Assembly: GCF_024436435.1 (NCBI RefSeq)
Contig: NZ_JAFMZP010000001.1
Location: 1 to 64,000 of the forward strand
From: Desertivirga xinjiangensis
GTDB lineage: Bacteria > Bacteroidota > Bacteroidia > Sphingobacteriales > Sphingobacteriaceae
Direction: 5' to 3'
Length of the DNA: 64,000 nt
Of the stretch, positions 1 to 8,873 are shown in pieces; position 1 is the stretch's first letter; each line of letters opens with the position of its first letter. Below the pieces are notes generated by a model, which saw only the letters and a program-made list of their open reading frames with translations, did not search any database and had not been told where the DNA came from. A program made the translations under genes and the position numbers.

Positions 1-38
1 TACTGCAGTAACATGTGGGAGAGTAGGTCGGTGCCAAA
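1..38 (+). rRNA. rrf: 5S ribosomal RNA, 3' end only
   Basis: The first ~38 bases read as the 3' arm of a Bacteroidota 5S rRNA: the GTGGGAGAGTAGGTCGGTGCC block is the conserved loop D/stem V end. The 5' part and presumably the 23S and 16S genes lie outside the window. It is followed at once by a hairpin terminator, as expected for the end of an rRNA operon. Confidence 0.85.
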
Positions 39-52
39 TCTTTATTAAAAAC

Positions 53-90
53 AGAAGCTCGTTAGTTATACTAACGGGCTTTTTTGTTTT
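53..90 (+). terminator. rRNA operon terminator
   Basis: A stem pairs 56-65 (AGCTCGTTAG) with 71-80 (CTAACGGGCT), including one G-T wobble. The loop is 5 nt and a T-run starts at 80. It lies 15 nt after the 5S end. Confidence 0.85.
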
Positions 91-95
91 TCCAT

Positions 96-374
96 GGCTG
101 GGATGCAGCTGGTTAAGATGGCCAGGGGAGCACGCGGCACACGCGCGCCAGCGAGAACACGCGTGCGTAGGCAGGCGAACGTTCTAAGTCATTTGACTAG
201 CGCCCGCATGCCGCGTGTGCTTATAGCGATATATTGAAATCATTTCCACGATTGAAGTGTTAAAATATGCTAAATAAGAGGATATTGATTGTATAGTTTT
301 TGTCCTTAAATAAATACTTAATAATTTAATAGCAACATTTTTCGTTAGAGATTCACTTAGATAAAATTTAAACT
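96..374. other. Intergenic region with a GC-rich island
   Basis: No gene is visible between the rRNA terminator and the S8 protease. Bases ~115-220 are much more GC-rich than the flanks and contain short palindromes: CACGCGTG at 158-165, and CACGCGGCA at 131-139 mirrored by TGCCGCGTG at 210-218. The second half is AT-rich and probably carries the promoter of the next gene, though no clean TAnnTTTG box is seen. Confidence 0.6.
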
Positions 375-2108
375 ATGACGTTTTTCAGGAAGATATTTTT
401 CATTAGTCTATTACTTCCACTTGGTGTAATGGCACAAGATCAGCCGAAGCCGAACTGGCAGAATCTGGACTTACAGAAGGATGGTGTTTTTGGGATCAGC
501 ACCGAGAAAGCTTATGATCTGCTAAAGGGAAGGGAGAGTAGCCCGGTTATTGTTGCAGTGATTGATGGCGGCATCGATGAAGACCATGAGGATTTGAAAT
601 CAATAATGTGGAAAAATCCGAAGGAAGTTGCAGGCAACAAGGTCGATGAGGATAAAAACGGTTATACCGATGATATTTATGGTTGGAATTTTATCGGATC
701 AGCAAAGGGAAATGTCAGATATGACAATCTTGAACTGGTGCGTTTAATAAGAATCTATCAGGATAAATACGCTTCTGTACTTAATTCCACACCGCTATCG
801 GCGCAGGAAAGAAAAGAGTTTTCACTGTATAAGAAACTCGTAACAGAGCATATGGATAAGATGCAAAATGCGAGAATAGGTTATGAAAATTTTTCTATAG
901 TAAAAAAGACTCTTGATTCGATCGTATTGAAGATTGGAAAGAAGGAAGTTACTGCAACAGATATTGAAAAGTATGACGCAAAAAATGGAAATGAGCAGAA
1001 GGTTCTTAAGCTCGTAAAATCCGAGCTTAAAAAGGAACAGGACTTCAAAAAGGTTCGGGAAGAGCTCAACGATGTTTACAAATATTATTATAGTCAGTTA
1101 AATTATCATCTGAATCTTATGTATGATCCACGAGACTCAATAGGAGATGATTACGCGGATAGTAGACAACGGTTATACGGAAACGGAGACGTCACAGGGC
1201 CTGATGCTTACCATGGAACACATGTAGCAGGTATCATTGGCGCAGTTCGAAACAATAGCAAGGGCATTAATGGGGTTGCAGACAACGTTAGAATTATGGG
1301 ATTACGAGCTGTGCCTGATGGGGACGAACGTGATAAAGATATAGCTAACTCTATTAGGTATGCGGTTGACAATGGGGCCCGGGTTATTAACATGAGTTTT
1401 GGTAAAGGTTATTCGTGGGATAAGGCAGTTGTAGACAGTGCAGTGAGATACGCAGAGCAAAAGGATGTGCTAATAGTGCATGCTGCAGGAAATGACGGAA
1501 AGAACAACGATCATAGTAATAACTTTCCGAATAAATTTTTAAGCGACACCACCAATGCGAACTTTGCTAATCTCCCTCAAAGCCGTCCAGATCCCTTTAT
1601 GAATGGTCAGAACCGGCAACAGTCAAACGGGATTGGCGGAATTATGAGACCTGCTTTGCCGCAAAAGCCTAGAATTGATTCAGCCCGGTTCTTTGGTCCG
1701 CAAGTAAACAACTGGATCGAGGTAGGAGCGAGTGGCTGGAAAAATGATGAAAATCTTGTGGCTGAATTTTCTAATTACGGACGCTATACAGTAGATGTGT
1801 TTGCTCCAGGGATGAAAATTAGTTCCACAATTCCAGAATCTAAATATAAGGAGGAAGATGGGACGAGTATGGCTTCTCCTGTTGTTGCCGGACTTGCAGC
1901 TCTAATCCGCTCGTACTATCCCAACCTCACGGCTGCGCAGGTAAAGGACATCATTCTTAAATCTGTTGTGAAGGTTGAGCAGAAAGTTAAGATCAGAGAG
2001 GATGGAGAAAGAAAGAAAGTCAAATTGGCTGATATTTGTATATCCGGAGGCGTTGTTAATGCTTATAATGCTCTTCAGATGGCGTCCAAAGTAAGTGCAA
2101 GCCTGTAA
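375..2108 (+). CDS. Secreted S8 (subtilisin-like) serine peptidase
   Basis: A predicted signal peptide (residues 1-20, ending VMAQ) leads into a subtilase domain. The catalytic triad is visible: Asp64 in VIDGG, His280 in HGTHVAG and Ser498 in GTSMASP. The Asp-to-His interval is about 215 residues, against ~30 in classical subtilisin. The insert (about 105-265) is charged and Lys/Glu-rich and probably forms an extra helical subdomain. No C-terminal sorting domain is seen, so the protein is probably periplasmic or released. It sits alone between the rRNA operon and a convergent gene and ends at a bidirectional terminator. Substrate unknown. Confidence 0.9.
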   Translation: MTFFRKIFFISLLLPLGVMAQDQPKPNWQNLDLQKDGVFGISTEKAYDLLKGRESSPVIVAVIDGGIDEDHEDLKSIMWKNPKEVAGNKVDEDKNGYTDDIYGWNFIGSAKGNVRYDNLELVRLIRIYQDKYASVLNSTPLSAQERKEFSLYKKLVTEHMDKMQNARIGYENFSIVKKTLDSIVLKIGKKEVTATDIEKYDAKNGNEQKVLKLVKSELKKEQDFKKVREELNDVYKYYYSQLNYHLNLMYDPRDSIGDDYADSRQRLYGNGDVTGPDAYHGTHVAGIIGAVRNNSKGINGVADNVRIMGLRAVPDGDERDKDIANSIRYAVDNGARVINMSFGKGYSWDKAVVDSAVRYAEQKDVLIVHAAGNDGKNNDHSNNFPNKFLSDTTNANFANLPQSRPDPFMNGQNRQQSNGIGGIMRPALPQKPRIDSARFFGPQVNNWIEVGASGWKNDENLVAEFSNYGRYTVDVFAPGMKISSTIPESKYKEEDGTSMASPVVAGLAALIRSYYPNLTAAQVKDIILKSVVKVEQKVKIREDGERKKVKLADICISGGVVNAYNALQMASKVSASL

Positions 2109-2117
2109 GTTTAAACT

Positions 2118-2169
2118 AAGCTACTCACAAAAAAGGAGGTTGTAAAACCTCCTTTTTTGTGAGTAGCTT
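2118..2169. terminator. Bidirectional terminator, perfect 24-bp stem
   Basis: Bases 2118-2141 pair perfectly with 2146-2169 around a 4-nt GTAA loop. An internal A6/T6 tract supplies a T-run in both orientations. It serves the S8 peptidase (+) and the phosphoesterase/beta-barrel gene (-), whose stop codon begins at the edge of the right arm. Confidence 0.9.
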
Positions 2170-5100
2170 TAGAATGCAAAACCTGTATTTAAAGAAAAAT
2201 AACCCCCTTCCTTTGACATTCCATATCCTGCTGATACCAGGAATTTATTATAGAAATTAATCCAGACACCCGGACCATATCCGGTATGCCAGATGCCTTT
2301 TTCAGGGTTATCGGAAAAGACCCTTCCAGTATCGAAGAATCCAAATAGGCCGTAATTACCAGTGAGGATATAATTTCTCATACTTGATACCGCAAAACGG
2401 AGTTCGGTATTGCTGTATAGCGCGCTCCGTCCAGAGAACCGGTTATTACGGTAACCTCTTAAGTAAGTGTTGCTTCCCAATGAATTGGCCTGGAAAAATT
2501 TATAGTCACCGATGTTTGTAGCCGCGCCTACATTTAATGCCAGCGTGATCGGAAAGTTAAAGTTAGGGGTACCAAAGAATGATACATTGCTCTTCAACTG
2601 CATGAAGTCCTTCCGGATGCCTTTAATTTCACTGAAGTAACTGGCGTTGTTAAACCATCTGACTCCTGTTGTCGGAAAGATTTCATTGTCTACATAGTTA
2701 ACATTTGCATAAGATCTGATCACAGCGAATCTTGATGGGTTGTTGATGTCTTCCTTGTCAAAGAACTGTTCACTCGTCAGGAATTTATTCGGTTGTTTTT
2801 CCATCCAATAATGCTCATAGCCGGGGCCAATTCCAACGCTAAAGGCCTGAGTAAACCGTCTTTGGTATACCGCTGCAATGCTGAAGTTCTTAGTACGAAC
2901 TCTGAAATAATCAACATCATCGCCCACATTAGGCGTCGAGTTGCCTTCACCATAATAGTTGAAGGTATATTTCGGTCCATTATATGCTGTATGTAGTATC
3001 AGATCATGATTCTCCTTAAAAAGCGAGTGGAACGTTCCCCGATATCTTATTGTGTAAGCATTTGTTTTTGGCGCAAAATTTCCCTTTACTGTTTGGTTGT
3101 AACTATAGGGTTTTTTTCGAAAACCATAATGGGTAATTGAGTAGCCCGCACCAATGAAAAACTGGTCGTCTGCGTTATAATCCACAGAGGGGATAATACC
3201 TGCCTTATCGTAATTAAACCATTTTTGTTCGTAAGTATTTACAGAGGGGCTGGCAGATAGACGTAACCGTACATTGTCATTTTTAATGATGGTATTGCCC
3301 TCGTCGCTATCGTAGTATTTAACTGGCTTCCCAGTTCCAGGACTAGAGTGATCAGCAATATAGTCTTTATCCTCGCCTCCAACTATCCGGACCTTAATTG
3401 GCGACTTTTCTCCCTCCACGACGATACTGTCGCGGCCTTGAAGTGCGAAAATCCGAATCTCGTTTGTCTCATTCCGGTTGAATGTTCTGAGATATAAGGT
3501 TTTTTCCACCTTTTCATCTTTGTTTATCTTGCAAATAGTGACGGTTGTGCTGTCTCCAAGCGATTGTACACGAACAAACTCTTTTTTGTCTGAGCCGGTT
3601 ATATTAACTTCCTTTGCTAATACCTCGTAGTATCTTACAGCAGCCTCGGTCAAACCATCTCTCCTTGACTTAAGTTTATTACTGATTTCAGCGCCCGATC
3701 TGTCAAAAACTTCCGGAGGCATACTTTTAACTGCACTGTCAATTGCCTCGTTTGTTAGTGCTTTTTTTATCTGTTCTGCACAATCGATCCATTGACTCCT
3801 GGAAAGTTTGTTAAGGAAATTTCTGTCGAGGTCCCTTGCAGCTGTATTCAGTTTTTTGACATCTGCAATTTCATTGCCGAATGTTTGTAGCCCGGGAGTA
3901 ACTTTTGACATCAGACGTGGAAAAAAGCCATCATACTTTGAAAACGCCTGGTCATGATCCCTCGGAATTGGACGGTAAATAGATCCTTTATCCTTTTTAA
4001 ATTCAGCCCATCTCCATTGATCTTCGTGCCTGTCCCAATCATTAATAAGCATGTCGAAAAGCCGGGCTTTTAAGAACATCAACTGATCGACTTCATTATC
4101 GTTGTCTTCCAAAACTTCTTCGTACATTTTTCTTGTACTAACAGCATTTTTTGCGTTTCCAAACGACTTAAAGTCGGAGACATCCTCATCCGGACGTGCT
4201 TCTATTGTTCCTAATTCACCACCTACCTGTTGAATATAAGGACCGAGTAAGCGACTATGAGGCATGTAGACCAATTGCGGGCTGACATAGTAAATACCGA
4301 TTCTTTTCGCCATACCAGGAATGATGATTCCACCATAGGGATGGGCGGATGAGATCTGATCCTGGAGGAAGTCTTCAGCAAAGGTTTTGACCAACCCTTC
4401 CGGAAGTAGTGCACTTGGGTCTTTACTAATGGTTCTGAATTGATAGACATTTCCGTCTTTTCCCTGAAGCTGGAGGGATGTGGTTTGTTTTCCCCCTCCC
4501 ATTTTTAACGGTGTTAAGCCTCCTGCAAACGTTGCAAGATCCAGATAGGGGGCAGAAACAGGGGTAGCCCATGTTTCCCGATAGTGTTCACCGAATAAAT
4601 TGCGCTTGAACCTGCTTGCTTTATATTCTTCGCCTGCAGCAATTAATTTTACACTGTCTCCGTAATTGATTTGTTTTTCTTCACGGATGTCCCTATTTGT
4701 TTTTGGAGGAATAGCATACAGAGGGGCCCTGTAAATCAACTTTCCTGTCGATCCATCACCAACAGGTTCCCAAAATTCTACCCAGCTTTGTCCGTTGTCA
4801 TAGTAATTTAACCGCGCAAAGCCTTTATGACCATGAGCAAAGAGAGCGCCGTTGCCCTTCACCACAGGATTGGACTTCGCCCCCGCACCGCTGATGATGT
4901 GATTAAGATTCTCAAACTTATTAAACTGTAAAGCATGTTCGTGCCCGGTAGCCAACACTACATTCTCTTCATCTCCCAGAATAGATAACAGTCCGCGCTT
5001 TAACTGTTGGTAATCTTTGTTAGATAGATCTTGCCTGGAAACTCCGTATTTCCTCATAAGAGGATAGATCGATCCGATTATGGGGAGGGGAATGTAAAGC

Positions 5101-5924
5101 CGGTCGCGAACCAGGGTTAACGGAAATATATAGTCTTTAAGTGTAAAATAGCCGCCATGGGTACCGTTGGAGAATAAGGGATGATGCTGGGTGATCAAAA
5201 TGTTCTTACCCTTGTTCCGTAGCAAGATATCTTTGACTTGTTCCATTATTTCTACCCGGCTTCCGGCAGTGCAGCCGTTGTCGGGTGCTATGGGTTTCTC
5301 ATACTTATGCAACCACCATTCGCTGTCCAACACGATTACTACCAGATCCTTATTCAACTGGATTTCTACCGGCCCGGGACATCCGTTGCTTGGTATAAAT
5401 ACGTCGCTTGAATCCAGGTAGTTTTCTACGAACTCTTCTTCACGATTTACCGCGGCAAGACCTCCGGGCCGCATTTCATTCCAGTCATGATTACCCGGAA
5501 TGAAAATTTTACGACCCCTAAAGTTTTTAACAACATTCATTTGTTCTATAATGCGGCGTTCTTTCTCTTTCCTGTCAGGTGCATTTGGCTCTGGCAACCC
5601 AGTTTCATAAATGTTGTCACCGGCAAAAATGACAACGTCTTCAGGCCGCGAGATATTTGATGACGTGTCGCCCTTAACTATTCTGGTACTGTCATAGAGC
5701 TGACTTTGTAACAACTTCAAAGAAGGTTCCTGCTTATTATCGTCGGGTTTGCCCGCATCCCCAATGATAAAAACTGAGTATTTCAATTTCAGCGAGTCAG
5801 GAGGGGTAGCTTTTTGCCAATCGAGTTGACTTTTAGCATAGTAGGGCTTAAGGCTTATACAGCCACTGAATACAATTAATGAAAATATTATATATCCTAA
5901 GTTCTTAATAGAATTAATCTTCAT
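2169..5924 (-). CDS. Lipoprotein with calcineurin-like phosphoesterase, kinase-like and outer-membrane beta-barrel domains
   Basis: 1251 residues. A lipobox (FSGC, Cys22) is followed by a complete metallophosphoesterase domain: GDAG with Asp56, GDNIYETG with Asp103, GNHD at 144-147, then QHHP and GHEH. Residues ~450-770 form a second domain shared with the protein at 40839-43412. It contains GGLTPLKMGGGK, NDWDRHEDQWRW near 628 and PRDHDQAF near 653, a layout resembling HipA/FAM20-type kinases (inference). From ~880 the chain is rich in alternating aromatic strands and ends in Phe, like BamA/TamA-type surface-antigen barrels. The phosphatase part is probably exposed at the membrane. It overlaps the upstream propeller gene by 11 bp, so the two are probably co-translated. 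Confidence 0.8.
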   Translation of the reverse strand: MKINSIKNLGYIIFSLIVFSGCISLKPYYAKSQLDWQKATPPDSLKLKYSVFIIGDAGKPDDNKQEPSLKLLQSQLYDSTRIVKGDTSSNISRPEDVVIFAGDNIYETGLPEPNAPDRKEKERRIIEQMNVVKNFRGRKIFIPGNHDWNEMRPGGLAAVNREEEFVENYLDSSDVFIPSNGCPGPVEIQLNKDLVVIVLDSEWWLHKYEKPIAPDNGCTAGSRVEIMEQVKDILLRNKGKNILITQHHPLFSNGTHGGYFTLKDYIFPLTLVRDRLYIPLPIIGSIYPLMRKYGVSRQDLSNKDYQQLKRGLLSILGDEENVVLATGHEHALQFNKFENLNHIISGAGAKSNPVVKGNGALFAHGHKGFARLNYYDNGQSWVEFWEPVGDGSTGKLIYRAPLYAIPPKTNRDIREEKQINYGDSVKLIAAGEEYKASRFKRNLFGEHYRETWATPVSAPYLDLATFAGGLTPLKMGGGKQTTSLQLQGKDGNVYQFRTISKDPSALLPEGLVKTFAEDFLQDQISSAHPYGGIIIPGMAKRIGIYYVSPQLVYMPHSRLLGPYIQQVGGELGTIEARPDEDVSDFKSFGNAKNAVSTRKMYEEVLEDNDNEVDQLMFLKARLFDMLINDWDRHEDQWRWAEFKKDKGSIYRPIPRDHDQAFSKYDGFFPRLMSKVTPGLQTFGNEIADVKKLNTAARDLDRNFLNKLSRSQWIDCAEQIKKALTNEAIDSAVKSMPPEVFDRSGAEISNKLKSRRDGLTEAAVRYYEVLAKEVNITGSDKKEFVRVQSLGDSTTVTICKINKDEKVEKTLYLRTFNRNETNEIRIFALQGRDSIVVEGEKSPIKVRIVGGEDKDYIADHSSPGTGKPVKYYDSDEGNTIIKNDNVRLRLSASPSVNTYEQKWFNYDKAGIIPSVDYNADDQFFIGAGYSITHYGFRKKPYSYNQTVKGNFAPKTNAYTIRYRGTFHSLFKENHDLILHTAYNGPKYTFNYYGEGNSTPNVGDDVDYFRVRTKNFSIAAVYQRRFTQAFSVGIGPGYEHYWMEKQPNKFLTSEQFFDKEDINNPSRFAVIRSYANVNYVDNEIFPTTGVRWFNNASYFSEIKGIRKDFMQLKSNVSFFGTPNFNFPITLALNVGAATNIGDYKFFQANSLGSNTYLRGYRNNRFSGRSALYSNTELRFAVSSMRNYILTGNYGLFGFFDTGRVFSDNPEKGIWHTGYGPGVWINFYNKFLVSAGYGMSKEGGYFSLNTGFAF

Positions 5925-6816
5925 ATTTTATTTCGATAATATTTGCTTGTTTGTTTTTTCCTTCGTTTGAAATGAATAAGCGTCCATCACTTGTAAATGC
6001 CAAACCTTCAGGCTGAATAAACTCTTTACCGTCCAGTTCGAGAATCTCCAAGATTTTTCCCTGCGGACTAAGTACCGCGATAATATTGTTTAAAGATGAA
6101 AGTACATACAAGTTGCCCGTGTGGGGATGGAAGTTGAGTGCTGAGGTTCTAAATACTTCATTTAAGTTCTGATTGCCGAGTTTTTTAAGTAATTTTTTGG
6201 AGATCTCTTCCAGCTTGTCTCCTGCAAAATAATCCTCAACCTGTGAAAGACGGATGGAGTAGGCTGCACGTGTATCTAGCTTCTTCGTTTTCAGATCAAA
6301 CGCATAGATGTCTTTTTTGCTTTCGTCATCGTCGAGGCTTTTATCTTTAACAGCCAGCAGGAGCCGTGAATTTTTAGCATCGTACGCTAAACCCTCAATA
6401 TTGTTTTCTTCTGTCAGAGCAGTTTTGTGAACTATTGGCTTGGAAGGACCTGTATTAAAGTTTTTGAGCTCATAAATTGTTCCTGAACTATTTACAATGA
6501 ACAAATCGTTCCCTACCACTGCTATATCCTCATAGTCCTTTCCTTTCCAAAATTCATACTTTCGGGTAACGCTCTCAGTAGTAAGACTATAAAAGTATAA
6601 AATGCCCTCCTCATCCTGAATGGATACTAAAAGAGTATCATTAACAAAGGATATTCCTGAAATTTCTTTGAGTTCTTCAGGTACGGAATAGAGTTTACCG
6701 CCAATAGGTTCAAGAGTTTTCTGTCCGGCTGTACTATTGGTACTGTCTGCTTTTTTCCCGTTGTTTTCACATGAATAAAAAAAAGCTACTAACAAAAGTA
6801 TGTATATTCTGTTCAT
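5914..6816 (-). CDS. SdiA-regulated-like beta-propeller lipoprotein
   Basis: The ATG at 6816 is preferred over the upstream TTG at 6831 because it gives a clean lipoprotein signal, MNRIYILLLVAFFYSC, with Cys16. The rest has repeated short beta blades (EISGISF, YEDIAVVG, NIEGLAYD, QPEGLAFTSDGRLFISNEG), as in the SdiA-regulated/phytase-like propeller family. The enzymatic activity of such proteins is not known. It probably heads a two-gene operon with the phosphoesterase/beta-barrel gene, whose start it overlaps by 11 bp. Confidence 0.75.
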   Translation of the reverse strand: MNRIYILLLVAFFYSCENNGKKADSTNSTAGQKTLEPIGGKLYSVPEELKEISGISFVNDTLLVSIQDEEGILYFYSLTTESVTRKYEFWKGKDYEDIAVVGNDLFIVNSSGTIYELKNFNTGPSKPIVHKTALTEENNIEGLAYDAKNSRLLLAVKDKSLDDDESKKDIYAFDLKTKKLDTRAAYSIRLSQVEDYFAGDKLEEISKKLLKKLGNQNLNEVFRTSALNFHPHTGNLYVLSSLNNIIAVLSPQGKILEILELDGKEFIQPEGLAFTSDGRLFISNEGKNKQANIIEIKYED

Positions 6817-6906
6817 AGGGGTATCACACAATTTGATGTTGTAACATTAAGCTGTATAATAACTCTTTTTATAGATTATAGTTTTCAAGCATATTAATAG
6901 GCAAGT

Positions 6907-8115
6907 ATGAAGAATAATAACCCAATTGTTAAAAGCGCTCAGGAATTTGTATTTAATTTATTCAGAGAAAAGCTACAATCGGATTACGTATACCACAACT
7001 ATAAACATACATTACAAACAACTAAAGCATGTAAAGAACTAGCCGAGGCTTACAATCTTACGAGTCGGGATTACGAAATATTGATGCTTGCTGCATTATT
7101 CCATGATACAGGTTATACAGAAGTATATAAAGGTCACGAAGAGGCAAGTGTGAGGATTTTGAAAGAGTTCTTAGGAAACGATTATCCGCTGGAAGATCTG
7201 AAAAAAATAGAAGAGCTGATTTTGTCGACCAGTGCCTTACATACTCCGAATGGAACTTTACAGGAAATACTCCATGATGCCGATTATATAAATATTGGCA
7301 AGAAAAAGTTTAGCCAACGGGCGGAATTACTGCGTATCGAATGGGAAAGGGTCCTGGGAAAGACTTATAGTGATCTTGAATGGGCAGAAGAACAACTAAA
7401 TTTTTTGATATGTAAATCGTATATTACTGAAGAGGCAATTCTTAAATATGACGGCACAAGGGAGGAGAATATAAGAATTCAACGCGAGAAAATCGAACTT
7501 TTAAGAATTGAGGGTGAAAAGTTAAAGGCGAAGCTGGATAAAACCTCTCCCGAAAACAAAGTGCAGAAAGAAGGCAGGGGTATCGAGACCTTATACCGTT
7601 CTTTGTATGAGTACCATATCAACCTTAGCTCTATTGCTGACAATAAAGCTAATATCATGATCAGTATAAATACCATAATTATTTCTCTCGTGATCACTTT
7701 GTTCGGTTCTGGTTATACATTTTCAGGACAGAATGAGTTTGGAAGTCTGCGTTTTGTTATTCCGATGGCTGTTCTGTTAATTACCAGTTTACTTGCGGTG
7801 GTCTTTGCAGTTCTTTCCTCAAGGCCAAATGTGACTTCTAAAGAGCGCTATGAATTAAAAAAGAAGGATAGCAGTATTCTGTTTTTTGGGAATTTTGCCC
7901 AGTTGCATTTACACGAGTTCGTGAACAGAATTAAAGAGTTAAAGAAAGAAAAAGAAGAGCTTTACGACAGCATGAGTATTGATATCTATCATTTGGGGGC
8001 AGTGTTAGTCAAAAAATATCGGTTGTTAAGCTGGTCGTACAATATTTTCATGGGAGGTTTGGTGCTATGTGCGGTCGGCTTCGTTGTGATAATGCTTTTT
8101 TCTTATGATAGTTAA
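6907..8115 (+). CDS. HD phosphohydrolase fused to a Pycsar-type (PycTM/DUF5706) membrane effector domain
   Basis: 402 residues in two parts. Residues ~20-150 are an HD domain with all metal ligands: His34, His66-Asp67, His77, and HDAD at 123-126. Residues ~226-402 start with YRSLYEYHINLSSIADNKAN and carry hydrophobic segments near 250-270, 280-300 and 380-400. This is the layout of the DUF5706/PycTM domain, which acts as the membrane-damaging effector in Pycsar anti-phage systems. HD domains often hydrolyse phosphodiester or triphosphate substrates, so the fusion could join a nucleotide-degrading switch to a membrane effector (inference). It converges on a nucleotidyl-cyclase-like gene 9 nt away. 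Confidence 0.8.
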   Translation: MKNNNPIVKSAQEFVFNLFREKLQSDYVYHNYKHTLQTTKACKELAEAYNLTSRDYEILMLAALFHDTGYTEVYKGHEEASVRILKEFLGNDYPLEDLKKIEELILSTSALHTPNGTLQEILHDADYINIGKKKFSQRAELLRIEWERVLGKTYSDLEWAEEQLNFLICKSYITEEAILKYDGTREENIRIQREKIELLRIEGEKLKAKLDKTSPENKVQKEGRGIETLYRSLYEYHINLSSIADNKANIMISINTIIISLVITLFGSGYTFSGQNEFGSLRFVIPMAVLLITSLLAVVFAVLSSRPNVTSKERYELKKKDSSILFFGNFAQLHLHEFVNRIKELKKEKEELYDSMSIDIYHLGAVLVKKYRLLSWSYNIFMGGLVLCAVGFVVIMLFSYDS

Positions 8116-8124
8116 AGAGAAAAC

Positions 8125-8739
8125 CTAAATAGCGGAGTCTTCCCCAAAAGGAATATACCAGTATTCAATCTCGCCAATATGATCGTATACATCAGAAGAT
8201 TTTTTCAGATCGTCCCAATGAAACCATGAACTAACGTCTTTCTTTCGGATTTTGTCAAGGTAGTTTTGAGTAAGAAGGATATACTCATCCTCCTCTATGC
8301 TATTTTTTAGTAACTTGTGAGTGATAATTACGTCTTCTCCAATCAATTTGGTGCGGCCTTTAATATTTGCTAAACTTATTTGTCCGTAATGAATAATGAT
8401 CTTTAAACCCATCTGACCATCGGCGAAATGTTTTTCATGATTTTCCGGATCTTCTTTTTCTACCTCACGTACATAATCATAGAAAACTTTAAATAATACC
8501 TTACATTGCTTGGCCACCTGATTGACAGAAGGCAACCGTCCAACCTTGTAAAAGAAAATAGCATCACCTTCAATTTCGCCAACGCTCATTTTTAAAATGT
8601 TGGCATTAATTAACTTGCGCAGCAGCCCTGCTATGAAATCTTTACTAAAGGAAATGTCAGCGGTTGCAATAAATCTGGTAAAGCCTGTAATGTCAGGTAC
8701 GCAAAAGAAAGCAGGCAAGGTATCGTCATTTTTTTCCAT
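8125..8739 (-). CDS. DUF2652 protein, class III nucleotidyl-cyclase-like
   Basis: 204 residues. By eye it follows the class III cyclase catalytic core: PDITGFTRF with Asp16 matches the first metal-binding Asp of the F-x-D-I-x-G-F-T motif. GEIEGDAIFF with Asp59, 43 residues later, matches the second. IIIHYGQ at 115-120 and LIGEDVIITHKL at 132-143 match the later strands. The transition-state Asn and Arg positions appear to be Ile138 and Lys142, so activity may be reduced or altered. The positions that choose the base are Glu55 and Lys131, fitting neither adenylate (Lys/Asp) nor guanylate (Glu/Cys) cyclases. It is tail-to-tail with the HD-PycTM-like gene. Product unknown. Confidence 0.65.
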   Translation of the reverse strand: MEKNDDTLPAFFCVPDITGFTRFIATADISFSKDFIAGLLRKLINANILKMSVGEIEGDAIFFYKVGRLPSVNQVAKQCKVLFKVFYDYVREVEKEDPENHEKHFADGQMGLKIIIHYGQISLANIKGRTKLIGEDVIITHKLLKNSIEEDEYILLTQNYLDKIRKKDVSSWFHWDDLKKSSDVYDHIGEIEYWYIPFGEDSAI

Positions 8740-8873
8740 ATATGCAAAGGATATACGATAAGCGTTTAAACGATTATTTTGTTTTCGGTGCTTATGTAAA
8801 AACTGATTTAGGGTTTGGGCGGTTCAAAGAGTCCGGTGATTTTTGAATTTATACTGTTAAGGCGATATGTATA

